A stretch of 23,937 nt of DNA from contig NW_004797576.1 in the NCBI RefSeq assembly GCF_000002075.1, positions 468,124 to 492,060 of the forward strand, read 5' to 3'. Below are positions 1-11,029 of this stretch, one piece after another. Within the stretch, counting starts at the first letter, position 1. Every line of letters begins with the position of its first letter. This DNA is from Aplysia californica. Its lineage: Eukaryota; Mollusca; Gastropoda; Aplysiida; Aplysiidae. The notes beneath the pieces are model-generated. The model saw only the letters and a list, made by a program, of their open reading frames with translations, searched no databases and had not been told where the DNA came from. Position numbers and translations under genes: made by a program.

Positions 1-85
<85 letters not shown>

Positions 86-603
86 GACATAGTCAGAGAT
101 AGGGACAGTCATAACCTATCGATTTTTCATTGACTAAAGCATGTTCGATCATGCACCGCCTTTCTCACCGATTTAGCGCCCGGTATCTACAGAGACAAGC
201 CTCATACCATGTTTATTTGTCCGGGATGGGCTTTTCAGTTTACGTATTCGTGATACTTTTCCACTACCCATGTTTAGCAACTTCTCTTCGAGTTAGGCTA
301 AAGTAGTGAAATAGCCATACAATGTTCAAGAATTACACTTTGTGACCAAATGAAAGCGGCCAGACAACATTATGGTCACATTTACTCCAAACACAAGCCA
401 GCTATGTGCATCACTCTCACCACTTTCCAGGTGTCCGCCGATGCAGCCATGTTTTTTTATAGCCTGGGGGCGATCGTCTTACATATCTGGGAAACAATGA
501 TGCATGGCAACCACCAGACCTTGACATCTGATCGTATGCGACAGGATGTCGTAAAACACAGTTTTAGTTGATACTTTGTTAGAGAACTTTCTTAAACACC
601 CCC
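1..603 (+). repeat. Direct repeat, copy 1 (ACAG microsatellite plus unique segment)
   Basis: The segment starts in an (ACAG)n tract (1-84), continues through about 520 bp of complex sequence, and ends in CACCCCC at 603. The same sequence recurs at 2373-2975 with a constant offset of 2372 bp; comparing by eye I saw no differences. A 73-codon open frame at 350-571 is the same in both copies, but it has no recognisable domain and I do not call it a gene. The left edge may extend beyond the window. The repeat may be a real recent duplication or a false duplication made in assembly between simple-sequence anchors. Confidence 0.9.
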
Positions 604-842
604 ATCTTATCTCTTCAGAAGTGTTACTTGAAAGTGGTATACGATTTTTAAAAAAGGACGAGAGATGTGGACTATAGATATTAAAAAGAAACAAAGAAGC
701 AAACCATACTAAAGCACCCGCCAACCACCTACTGTGACTATTTAAGAATCAATTCCGATGTTAATGCTATGTAGCAAATTGAAACTAAGGGTGAATTTTT
801 TTAAGCTGTCATTCATCTGTATCTGGAGGTGTCATCGCTGAC

Positions 843-1615
843 TAGATGTTGACTTGTAATGACCCCTCATCTTTCACGGTCGCGAGCTGCCGTTGCACAT
901 TCTGCCATATCCTGTCCAGTCGAGTCCACGTTCTTATGTTGTCCATCCGTGCTATTCTTTGCCTTACTCTGGTTCTCCTACCCCACATCTTTCCAATGGG
1001 TCTCGTATCTTTTAAAATGGCCATAGTATTGTATTTTTCTACATTCTATTTTGTTCAGCAGGGTCACATTCAGTGGAATGTGACACACCTCTTTTTTTTT
1101 GTCTTTTTGTTTTCCAACTTATTCTGGTCATTCTATGATAACACCACATCTTAAACGCATTAATTTTAATTTCTTATTTCCTTGTCAAAGTCCAGGTCTC
1201 CACGCCATAAAGGAATATGGGGAGGATGTAGCATTCCAGCATTCTCTTTCTTAAAGCAAGATATGGTTACCTGGATTTAAATAGTTTTTACATTTGACTG
1301 AATCTTGATTTTGCAGCTGCTGTTCTTATGTTTATTTCCTTTTCACTTCTTGCTTTATCTGTGATTGTTGCCCCTAGATACTTGAATTGGTGCTTTTGTT
1401 CGAGTCTCTCCCCCCATCTATGGTTATGTCTGTCGTTTTTCCCGAAGATTTTGACAAGACCGTTGTTTTTGCTTTCTTTGCGTTCATGTCGAGGCCTGCC
1501 TTAATGCTGTTCACTTTCACTAGTTTCACATTTTGGAAAGATATTCGTTTGTGTTTGCTAGCAGATCTGCATCTTCTATGTATCTCAGGTTATTGATCCC
1601 CTCCAAATAAACATG
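843..1615 (-). mobile_element. Degenerate LINE fragment (reverse transcriptase C-terminal half)
   Basis: Reading the minus strand through several frames gives the familiar downstream half of a non-LTR reverse transcriptase. In order there is INNLRYIEDADLLA (a degraded YADD catalytic box, about 1570-1605), HQFKYLGATITDKARSEKEI (about 1350-1400), LRKRMLECYILPIFLYGVET (about 1200-1250), and near the 3' end GRRTRVRQRIARMDNIRTWT (about 930-990). The catalytic box reads IEDA instead of ADDT, and the frames are broken by stops and shifts, so the copy is dead. The 5' part (endonuclease and N-terminal RT) is missing. The clade is probably RTE- or Ingi-like. It lies between the two copies of the 603-bp duplication. 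Confidence 0.8.
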
Positions 1616-1704
1616 CCGTAACTTTGAAGAAATAAAGGCATACCACAATAATGCAATTTCTGGCTACACAATAGATTTATATTAGAATGTTAAGTAGTGT
1701 TATA

Positions 1705-1903
1705 CAGGGTGCCCATTGGGGGATCGGGTCGGGTCGGGTCAGTCTGCTGCCTGATTGAGGTTGCAAAGCGCCTATCATGGTACACACCGATCGCGCACGA
1801 CTAGTCGCTTCAAAAGCAAATGCGTTTGTTTTCAAGCGACGAGTCGGGCGATCACCCCGATCCAACCCGAAACAACACAATCCCATCCGTAATGGGCACC
1901 CCG
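1705..1903. mobile_element. 199-bp palindromic MITE with TA target duplication
   Basis: The ends are inverted repeats: CAGGGTGCCCATT at 1705-1717 and its near-exact reverse complement ending at 1903 (one mismatch). Each end is flanked by TA (1703-1704 and 1904-1905). The outer sequence resembles mariner-type termini (CAGGGTGTCCCA). Inside, 1788-1852 folds back on itself: GACTAGTCGCTT is mirrored by AAGCGACGAGTC around a short loop, with further pairing outside. There is no coding capacity, so it would depend on a transposase elsewhere. It is most likely a Tc1/mariner-derived foldback MITE. Confidence 0.75.
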
Positions 1904-2172
1904 TATAAGCTCTGCATAATTTATGGACTGAAACTGTTGTTAGAATTGGGTTTATGCGATCGACCTGAGTGCGAAATCGAACTATGGTGACCTGTTCTTT
2001 TCGTCGGTGGTTTTCTATCGATCAGTAAGATGTAATACTGGCTAAAACGAAGTGCAAAACGTCCTTGTGATGTACTTAGTGGGACAGAGTAGACCTGCTC
2101 TGAAAAACACCTTGAAATGAGAGAAACAGGAGAAACAGAGCAACCAACAGCGTATGCGCGCATGCACGTTCA

Positions 2173-2333
<161 letters not shown>

Positions 2334-2372
2334 CAGGCAGACATACAGACAGAGACAGAGACAGAGACAGAA

Positions 2373-2457
<85 letters not shown>

Positions 2458-2975
2458 GACATAGTCAGAGATAGGGACAGTCATAACCTATCGATTTTTC
2501 ATTGACTAAAGCATGTTCGATCATGCACCGCCTTTCTCACCGATTTAGCGCCCGGTATCTACAGAGACAAGCCTCATACCATGTTTATTTGTCCGGGATG
2601 GGCTTTTCAGTTTACGTATTCGTGATACTTTTCCACTACCCATGTTTAGCAACTTCTCTTCGAGTTAGGCTAAAGTAGTGAAATAGCCATACAATGTTCA
2701 AGAATTACACTTTGTGACCAAATGAAAGCGGCCAGACAACATTATGGTCACATTTACTCCAAACACAAGCCAGCTATGTGCATCACTCTCACCACTTTCC
2801 AGGTGTCCGCCGATGCAGCCATGTTTTTTTATAGCCTGGGGGCGATCGTCTTACATATCTGGGAAACAATGATGCATGGCAACCACCAGACCTTGACATC
2901 TGATCGTATGCGACAGGATGTCGTAAAACACAGTTTTAGTTGATACTTTGTTAGAGAACTTTCTTAAACACCCCC
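2373..2975 (+). repeat. Direct repeat, copy 2
   Basis: This is the second copy of 1-603. It begins in (ACAG)n (2373-2456) and matches to the run of C at 2971-2975. After that the two copies diverge at once: copy 1 continues CATCTTATCTC, while copy 2 runs into a poly-C tract and then CAAGACAACAACAAC. Simple repeats at both edges are typical of replication slippage, unequal exchange or assembly error. Confidence 0.9.
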
Positions 2976-2978
2976 CAA

Positions 2979-2996
2979 CCCCCCCCCCCCCCCCCG
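2979..2996. repeat. Poly-C tract
   Basis: A run of C broken only by AA sits immediately after the end of the direct repeat copy 2. Similar poly-C runs occur at 7280-7290, 17708-17723 and 18868-18883. Confidence 0.9.
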
Positions 2997-4647
2997 CGCC
3001 AAGACAACAACAACAAAAACACAAAAAACAACCCATTGTCAGGCCCCAAACTGGACCCCCAAACCCGTGTGTGGCCTTAACTTAAGTATTATTCTTTGAG
3101 TAAGAGAGGAAATCATTCTATGATCAGACATTTGATACTCGTATTTTGTATCTTCAGTATCTTCATTTTTTGGTATATTATTACGCACGACGCTGTATCC
3201 CGAATGATCCTTGTGTATTTTGTTTTGTCATCTGCCTCTCTTTGTGCTGTGATCCTTTGTTTGTGAGACGTCCAGTTTGGGCCAAGAATCTCCTATTACC
3301 ATTTCTCCAGCGAGTCGTGTCTTTTAATATGCCTGAACCTTGCCTGAACTGACGAAGTAGTTTTGTCCTGGTGGAACTTGCCATGGACAGGTCTTTATGT
3401 TTTTATTTTGGGGTTTTTTGCGTGTGTTTCAGATTATGATCTTTCGGCGGCAGCGTGATTTATATAACACGTAACAATTGTCTGTTTTGCTCCAGTTAGT
3501 CCGTTCTGACCTTTCCATAATTGTATTGTGTAAGCTGTTCGGCTTTTGGGTTAAAAGGAATTTATTACATGAGTTATGGTGGGAGATCATGATTCACCAT
3601 ACGAGTGAAATAACCATGCTTTTTAGTCATGAGTTTCAACAAGTGGAAGTCGTTTGTTAGCACAGACTTGGGCATTGCACTAAAATCAAAGAGGTTATAA
3701 TAGTACATGTACTAGAGGTCGCAGCTGTGACGTCGCCCACGTAAACTCACTATGGTTGTTCGGACCCGCTCAGCTCGCTTTGTCGCCATTTTTGAGAGGA
3801 TTAGAAACAGCGCTGCCATGCTACGAGTCCCTCGCAATGCCTACGTCTTCATAGAGTTTGAAGCTCATTTCAGTTTTAATTTAAGTTATCTTTTCGGTTG
3901 CTGTTGTTTCATCATATAACATACACGCATACACAATACCGCACTCGCTTACCGATTGTGGGAAACAAATGCACTTACATATGGGCTACAAATGAACAGA
4001 GAGATATAATATGAGATATTGTTTGTTTTTCCAGGGTGGGGTGGAGAGGGGCAGAGGGAGACAAAGTGAGTAATGGATTGCTTTTATGTCATCTTGCCTA
4101 CACTCTCCTTCTACTGATGCAAAGCCTAGGTCTTCATAGAATTAATGCGTTATTGTCTCAAAATTAGCAATTAATTGTAGGCTGGGATACTGTAAATCAC
4201 TTCTTATTGTATAGATCCTGTATGCACACCCAAATAGCGTTGTTTAATATTCGGCACAACTATTTATATAATGACAACATTTTAAAATGCAACACTAAGA
4301 TAAATAGCTAGTTTATCTTAACCGTTCACAATGGGTTTTTTTAAAATTGACATTGGTTGGCAATGGTGTTTGGCTACATAACACCCCATCTTCCCTGAAT
4401 CTCTGCTGCTGCTGTTGCACACGCTGTTTGGCATCGATTCTGCAAATGAGATAGAATATCATGAGGGTCTTATTAGTGTGTAAATAATTACACCTGGTTG
4501 GCTACTTCATATTTTTTCATTCAACAACATCGACAGTGAGTGGTTCTTTTCCGTTCAGCCAGCCTTGAAAGTGTGCTAGAATTGCAGCTTCAGCTTCTAG
4601 CTGCTTCTCAGTCACATTCCTGTAAAATCTCTTTATTAATTGCATTA
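2997..4647. other. No recognisable gene or repeat
   Basis: This 1.65-kb stretch holds only short open frames (about 60-70 codons) without domain signal or plausible splice structure. A 12-bp perfect palindrome, AGTACATGTACT, lies at about 3699-3710, and a CRE-like GTGACGTC at about 3727. I see nothing else in it. Confidence 0.6.
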
Positions 4648-5280
<633 letters not shown>

Positions 5281-5282
5281 TA

Positions 5283-6328
5283 TTTGAAGATTATCTGGCT
5301 TATTTAAAGGTAAACAATCACAAAAATCACTACGAGTACGCTTTAGCAATAGGCAAATCACATGGAAAAAAAATCAACATAAAAAACTTCACGGAGTATC
5401 GTTAATCCATGATTGAACAGTGTTACTGTGCACCGACTGGCCTTTTATTCCTCTACGTAATGGCGGCGCGCCCCTCAAGTTTGACACTCGTGACGTCACA
5501 GCTAAGACCTCTTGTTCTATTTATAACCTCTTTGGCTAAAATACACCCTAAGACAGAATATACCAAGACGGGACAACAGGCCTCATTTCTGGTCTTACTG
5601 GTTCCCCTTGGTAACCAGCTTGCTGCGCGTTTAAAGCGTAAACACGACAGGGAGAAAGAGCGCACTACATGTATTCAACTCACTGAAATAGCTGCCTACT
5701 TTGATTTTCGTAATGGCAGATTTCCTTTGTTTTTTTAAAATGTTAACTGTTTGGTAATTATTTTGACTGGTTTTTGTTTACATTTTGAATATAGTGAGTT
5801 AAGAATAACAATTTTATGTACGGAAAGCGGCAGTGAGTTGAACATGTTCTGGGACATGATGATGTGACATGTTCAGTGACATGATGACGTAGATACGAAA
5901 CGGTAGAAGTAGATTAGATCTTACAGCTAAAAGACTACAGGACAGCCAGTGATGCTCTGCAATGAACTGTTCTAACAGAATATACAATAGATTGGACTTT
6001 TTTTTCTTCGAAAGATACGGTCCGAGGTGCCAGACGTGGGGGAAGACAGAATCTGCTGAGCAAGTCACCAAAATGTCTCTTTTCTGAGAACTTTTTCTGC
6101 TCTGAGTCTTGAGCGCTTAGCGGACTCTCAGTTTACGAGTGCTAAGAAAAACTAACTGGGCGTGCTATACAGTCGTACCTATGTTACCGGGTATTTAAAG
6201 TTCCCAATCCTACGAACTCTGGAAAGAAACGAACCACCCCAAGAAAAAAGTACTTACTGTGCTAAGGAAAGGCTCATGCTTTTTACAACATGGAAATTCC
6301 TCAATCTCAAACATCATTTTCACTAGTC
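5283..6328. other. Unassigned sequence, with a 2x25-bp tandem repeat
   Basis: No gene is recognised. A 109-codon open frame at 5409-5738 (plus) has no domain I can name and no flanking splice or promoter signal that convinces. It spans a full CRE palindrome TGACGTCA at about 5491-5498. At 5842-5891 a 25-bp unit beginning ACATGTTC is repeated twice with few changes. The rest is AT-rich with no structure I can see. Confidence 0.5.
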
Positions 6329-6349
6329 AAAAAAAAAAAAAAAAAAAAA
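6329..6349. repeat. Poly-A run
   Basis: Twenty-one A residues in a row. It could be the tail of a decayed retroposon on the plus strand, but the upstream 200 bp shows no SINE or LINE signature. A short (AT)n run follows at about 6402-6416. Confidence 0.85.
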
Positions 6350-6739
6350 TCTTGCTTATTTATCTTGCCAAGAATAAGCTATTTTTGTTAAAATCATTTT
6401 GTATATATATATATATAGAATAATAGAAATGAAACCCCATCACATTGTGTTTGTTAACATAGGCGCCTATATTTATACAACAGCCTACATTTTTAAAAAA
6501 AAGGAATGTCATTGGGGAATCAAAACATAACAAAGTGATGCACATGTAGAATGCATGTCAATGGAAAGGCTAACTGGGGCAAGCTGTACACCCCAAAGTC
6601 CCAAGTCGGCTCAAAATAATGGAATTTCAGTTGTAGGTATTTTTAGCTTCCTCCGTCTCTCCAACAACTATTTCATCGCTCAAGAACCCACAAAGGCGCA
6701 TTTTCCCTATACCAGGCATGCTCGTCACCGCCATCTTCT

Positions 6740-7290
6740 CATAAAGTAAATATTTTATGTTTCTTTATGGGCCGTTTTCTCAAAAGGCGACTTTTCTCTA
6801 TACTTTTTCAAAATAACTCCACCATTTTTTATCCAATCTTCATGAAATTTTCACAGAATGAAGAGAGGATGTAATACTAAAAATTTGGCTGTTGATTTTT
6901 TAAAGTATATATGGAATAGACATTTGTTGGTGGTGTCTGGAGTATGGATTTTCACGGATTTTTTGCAAACTTAATTGCTACCTCAGGAAAAATTCATTAA
7001 AAATTTTCTAATTCGTTTAGGAAAAAAAACCAACAGACAAATTTTGTTATCTAATATTTGTTAACACGCGTGCAAAAAAATCAATTTCCATGAGCAATAA
7101 GTGCGGTATTCATTACGTAAGATGTCAACAAAGTTGAATATGGCCGCCGTATCCATGGAAACGAAACTTTTTTCTCAAATGTGATTGCAGATTTTAAGAT
7201 TCCTTACTATGCTTGTTATATGTGTGACATTTAGTAAAATTTGGCTCAGTAATAAGTGAGATAGCCTTTAGGTGTAGCCCCCCCCCCCCC
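6740..7290. repeat. Possible unnamed AT-rich repeat ending in poly-C
   Basis: An AT-rich stretch contains ATATGGCCGCCGTATCCATGG at about 7139-7158, followed about 130 bp later by a poly-C run. The region 17533-17723 has the same order: ATATGGCCACCGTTACCACG, then AT-rich sequence, then a C-rich run. This suggests distant copies of one repeat, but the similarity between the landmarks is weak by eye. No open frame of interest lies here. Confidence 0.3.
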
Positions 7291-7434
7291 TCCTTAAATC
7301 TATGGATTCTGGAATGTCTAAGGTTATAATTTTGGTTAGGCCTAGTATCATATCAAAGAATGAACAACAATAAAAAGAACAACAATACTAATCTAGACTC
7401 TATGACTGATGAGTATGAGAACCCTTCAGCTAGA

Positions 7435-7800
7435 GTTCAGTAGCCTAACTGTTGACTAGATCAAGATCATCTAGATCATCTACACAGCAAGCTGTTCCCC
7501 AAAGTCAGAACTCCTATAGGCCTACAATTGCGGTCCCGTTTGCATTAAATCACAATCTAAAATCTAGATCAAGGCCCAAGTGCCCCTGTAGTAATTTTTA
7601 CGTGTATCTTATTTAGATTTAGATCTAGATCTAAACTGAATTAAAATTATACATGTATCTAATCTAGACCAATAATGTAGATTATATATCTAGATCTAGA
7701 TCTATATCTAAAGATAGATTATCTCTTGTCTATCTAGAATCTAGAGTCTAGAGATCTCTAGATCTAGATGATCTAGATTTAGATCTAGATTCACTCCCAC
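7435..7800. repeat. CTAGAT-rich low-complexity patch
   Basis: The sequence is dominated by overlapping TCTAGA, AGATCT and CTAGAT hexamers, especially 7610-7630 and 7680-7790, giving many self-complementary short palindromes. Scattered copies of the same motif lie at about 8028, 8067, 8690 and 8950, and at 15833. There is no coding signal. Confidence 0.75.
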
Positions 7801-8230
7801 AATGGCCGTCGTGTAAACAAACGAACCGCAATTGTACAGGAGAGCCGAAACAGTGCACCGAAAAAGAAGCCATTGAAACGAGTACAGAAGCTTAAGAACT
7901 GTTGATGTGATACATGTAGTGTGAATCAAGTTGCATGATGGTGTGTCTCCGCAAATTCACAAGTTATAGTCTAGAGTCGCTCTTTGGTCATTCTCCCACT
8001 ACTAAATCTAGGTTTAGATCATCTACTTTCCGAACTGCACACTCTTGGCTGGGTGCACAACAATATCTAGATCCAGGGGCGAAGTGTCTATATAATCAAA
8101 TACTCACTGCTTCCCTTCCTAATTTTGAAACGTTGTACCAGTCAAATTCACCCATAAACGTAAACGTTGTAAATTAAAGGTAAAAAGACGTTTCATAATC
8201 AACAATGAACAGTATGCCTAACATTCAAAA

Positions 8231-8600
8231 CGGTTTCACTGCCACAGAAATAGCCTGCTCACCCCTCTCGGGCCACTCCATAAGCAGTCACAAGCTTTGA
8301 TTAAATAAGCTTAAAGTGGGGCTGGAAGAGTCTACCAATAGAGTTGAAGGGAATACGTGCATAGCAGTCAATACTGTTTCATTGCCACATATACCCAGTT
8401 CACCCCTTTTGGGCCACAAATATAATCAGTCGTAAGCCCTGATTATGTAAGTGAACTATTACACTGGTCGAGTCTACCTTACAGATGTGAGGGGAACTAA
8501 CTCCTAATAATCTCTTTACTGCTACGAGTGCTTTTTTTAACGTCCTATAATCAGATCGTGACCTCGATTATGATACCGGCTCCTGGCCGCGAAAAGCTAG
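8231..8600. repeat. Degenerate tandem repeat, unit about 140 bp, about 2.6 copies
   Basis: Three units start with related blocks: GGTTTCACTGCCACAG at 8232, TGTTTCATTGCCACAT at 8375 and TCTTTACTGCTACGAG at 8512, spaced 143 and 137 bp apart. Each is followed by a CACCCCT..GGGCCAC block (units 1 and 2) and an ATCAGTCGTAAGCCCTGATT-like block (all three). Units 1 and 2 also share GAGTCTACC and GGGGAAC-like segments. The identity of the parent element is unknown. Confidence 0.65.
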
Positions 8601-8876
8601 ACAAAACACAGCCAAAAGTGAAATTTTAAAAAAATGATAATTGTCATGTTCTACCAAATAGTTAGACTCCCTGGTAGATCTATAACATATTATAGATCTA
8701 GTACTGACATCTCTGCTTCCTTGTTTTGGGTTTGTGTCTTCACTTTTAAAGTTAAATTTAATTTTAATTGGAATTGATATTTAATAAGATACTTTCCCGA
8801 TTATTTTGGCGGTTGAATTCCGGATTTGTTTTCATTCACACAACTTAAGAGTCGCCGCCTCTAGTAAGATTCTTGT

Positions 8877-9978
8877 GTGATATCTCCAGGCCATAATATC
8901 TGGTTCCGTTTCACTTTGATTACCCTGTCAAACAAGTCAGCCTTCGCCCCTGTCTAGATTTAGATCTAATCACAGGGTGGTTCACTCAACCAAAAAAATG
9001 TCCGCGGAAGTCCGCTCATTGCTTCAGATGGCGCTGCAGTCTTTGTTTTGAAGCTCTGTTTCTTTTCTCGAGAAGAAGAATAGGAATAGCACATTATTGA
9101 CCTTTTGTACTCGTGTTTCAATTTCTCTGTTCAGTCGCCCATCCTCTGTGAATATACTTCCGAGGTACTTAAATTCTTGGACCTGTCTGAGACTGTTGCT
9201 GTTGGTGTGTATCCTTAATGGCTCTGGCTTTCTGCTTACTTTCATTGTTTCTGTTTTGTTGATGTTGATCTTCATGTCGTAGTTGTTACATTCTTCTTTT
9301 AATCTGGTGGTGTGCTGTTGGAGACTTCGTTCATCTTTGTGTGCCAAGCTTTGGTCATCAGCGAACAGTAATTCATTTAAGGCGTCTGGTTCTGTGTTGG
9401 CCTCTTTTGTAATTCTATCCATATATATTTGAGGCAGCGTGGTGGAATCAGGCTCTCGTCAAAATAATCAAAATGAGGAAACTTGCTTTTTTTCCGCAGG
9501 TTTGTGAATTTTTATCGAATTTTTGTTTTTTGGCTCATCACCTTTCACGCCCATTAATGAACTAATTTCTGTGTGAATTTTTCTGAAAAACGTTGATGAA
9601 AGGCATAAAAAAGTAAATTTTCAGTTACCACGGATTCTTAAGCTAAGGAAATATCTAATCTTTGGCGGCCATTTTCTGTCTAATTTTTCCTCTGAAAACA
9701 GGGTGACCCCTACCTCCTTCTTTCGCAAATGTCTCGACTTGTATTCAAGATAAATGGATATTGTTTTCATCCAAACAAAGACGAGTGAACAAGCTTTAAG
9801 ATGATACCAATAACTCTACTTGCCCAAAATTTGACGAGAGCCTGATTCCACCACGCTGCCTCACATATGATATTAAATAGTAGTGGTGAAAGGACACAAC
9901 CTTGTCTTACTCCGGATGTTATCTTGAACTATTCTGTGAGTCCCTCTGACGTTCTTACTGAACTCATGCAGTTCTCGT
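8877..9978 (-). mobile_element. LINE remnant (RT palm region), split by a MITE
   Basis: On the minus strand, 9978-9866 encodes SEGLTE..FKITSGVRQGCVL followed by SPLLFNI, the RT motif before the catalytic box. The sequence is then cut by an inserted element (9428-9865) and resumes as MDRITKEANTEPDALNELLF with the catalytic FADD (about 9360), then VQEFKYLGSIFTEDGRLNRE (about 9130-9180). The frame is open for 132 codons but ends in a low-complexity shift. A 75-bp block at 8877-8951 also occurs at 20389-20461 next to a related LINE, so it is probably this family's 3' end. The endonuclease and N-terminal RT are missing. Confidence 0.8.
9428..9865. mobile_element. 438-bp inverted-repeat element inserted in LINE
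   Basis: The terminal inverted repeats are about 36 bp (9428-9463 and 9830-9865), beginning TTTGAGGCAGCGTGGTGG on the left and TGTGAGGCAGCGTGGTGG on the right after reversal, with one mismatch visible. TA flanks both ends (9426-9427 and 9866-9867). Removing the element and one TA leaves a continuous LINE reading across NIIYMDRI, so the insertion boundary is well supported. The AT-rich interior encodes nothing recognisable. It is a non-autonomous DNA transposon, probably of a TA-targeting superfamily. Confidence 0.85.
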
Positions 9979-10011
9979 AAATCGCTCGTGTGTTATCTGG
10001 ATAAGCGAACA

Positions 10012-10460
10012 AATAAAAAAATAAGTATGAATTACTGGGGAAGTTGGGCACAAAATCAACTTTCGAGCCTTGTTCGGACGCAAAATTGTGAAATCTCTAC
10101 GACCTATGCGTTTTCAAAACGTTGGTGCTCCGGTCGTATTGAATCGATTATGATATACTTAAGTCCATTTAAAGGTACTTGAATTGAGGCTTCTTTCGGT
10201 ATATTATTTTTACAGATTTGATTTCAAGTCAAAGTGCATAAAAATCATAATGAAAAGTTTTGAAAGGCCTTTTCAAACGGTTTTAAAAAATTGAAATATA
10301 CGAAGTAAGAATACATGGCTGAAAAACTCTTCCTTTTTTCTATAACAAGAAGTAAACAGTTTTAGCACCAATACATGTTGATGAATGCTCGGAAGCTTGG
10401 AAACTTTCCCCGACAAAGCAAACGCGAGATGAGAATAGGCAGACGAGAGTCATGCCGGGG
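10012..10460. repeat. Unnamed dispersed repeat, copy A
   Basis: This segment resembles 16788-17915. Shared landmarks in the same order are AAAAATAAGT, GGACGCAAAATTGTG (GACGCAAAATAGTG in B), TGCGTTTTCAAAACGT, a CATTTAAAGGTACTTGAATTG block, GTAAACAGTTTTAG and GAAGCTTGGAAACTTTCC, ending near GTCATGCCGGGGCGC. Copy A lacks several hundred bases present in the middle of copy B. I see no terminal repeats, no coding capacity and no family name. Confidence 0.65.
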
Positions 10461-10942
10461 CGCCGCTGAAAAAGCACCTGGTAGTCTAGCTTATTTAATA
10501 CATATTCTGCCACTCTTCTTGAATCTGTTTAAACTAGCTGGACCCCTTTCGATGAAAGGAATTATCGGTGCATTAACATCAACTGAAAGTCATTGGCCTA
10601 CTATATTTATACTGTACTACTGGAATGGACCAATAAATCTTGAGAGATGCAAACAATAGACGGTCTGGATCTATACTCTCAAAACTAAATGCGCGTCGCG
10701 AAATCACTTCCGGCACTTCCGCTGTCAAGGATCAGAAAGACAGCAACACAGGTTTGTTTTGTTTCTCAGTGGAATAACCACAAAGGCCAAAGTAGGACGA
10801 GAACGTTTTGTCAATATATTTTTCTAAATTAAGGAAATGAATAAATAAAAAATCGGGCTCGCTATGGGGACGTATCTATCTTTTTGCAGGTACTTGCCAA
10901 CTTTCAACTCTGCAGCTGTCGCAGTTTTATGGCAAAAGTGTC
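10461..10942. other. Unassigned, with a possible ETS-site promoter
   Basis: No gene is recognised. Tandem ETS-like motifs ACTTCCGG (10706-10713) and ACTTCCGC (10715-10722) lie in a locally CpG-containing patch, followed by CAACACAG and GTTTGT at about 10745-10758, which could be a weak splice donor. This resembles a TATA-less promoter with a short noncoding exon, but nothing in the window confirms transcription. Confidence 0.25.
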
Positions 10943-11029
10943 ACATTGACATTGACATTGACGATTTAGTTGTTTGAGGCTCTAAGTAGAGCCTGTTCAA
11001 CTATCTGGTAATGAACGACAATAATGCAT

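Noticed and set aside
5491-5498. CRE palindromes TGACGTCA here and at about 23344 as regulatory sites
   Set aside because: Single 8-bp matches are expected at this rate and neither lies beside a supported gene.
5409-5738. 109-codon open frame as a small gene
   Set aside because: No recognisable domain, no signal peptide or splice context, and composition like the flanking non-coding DNA.
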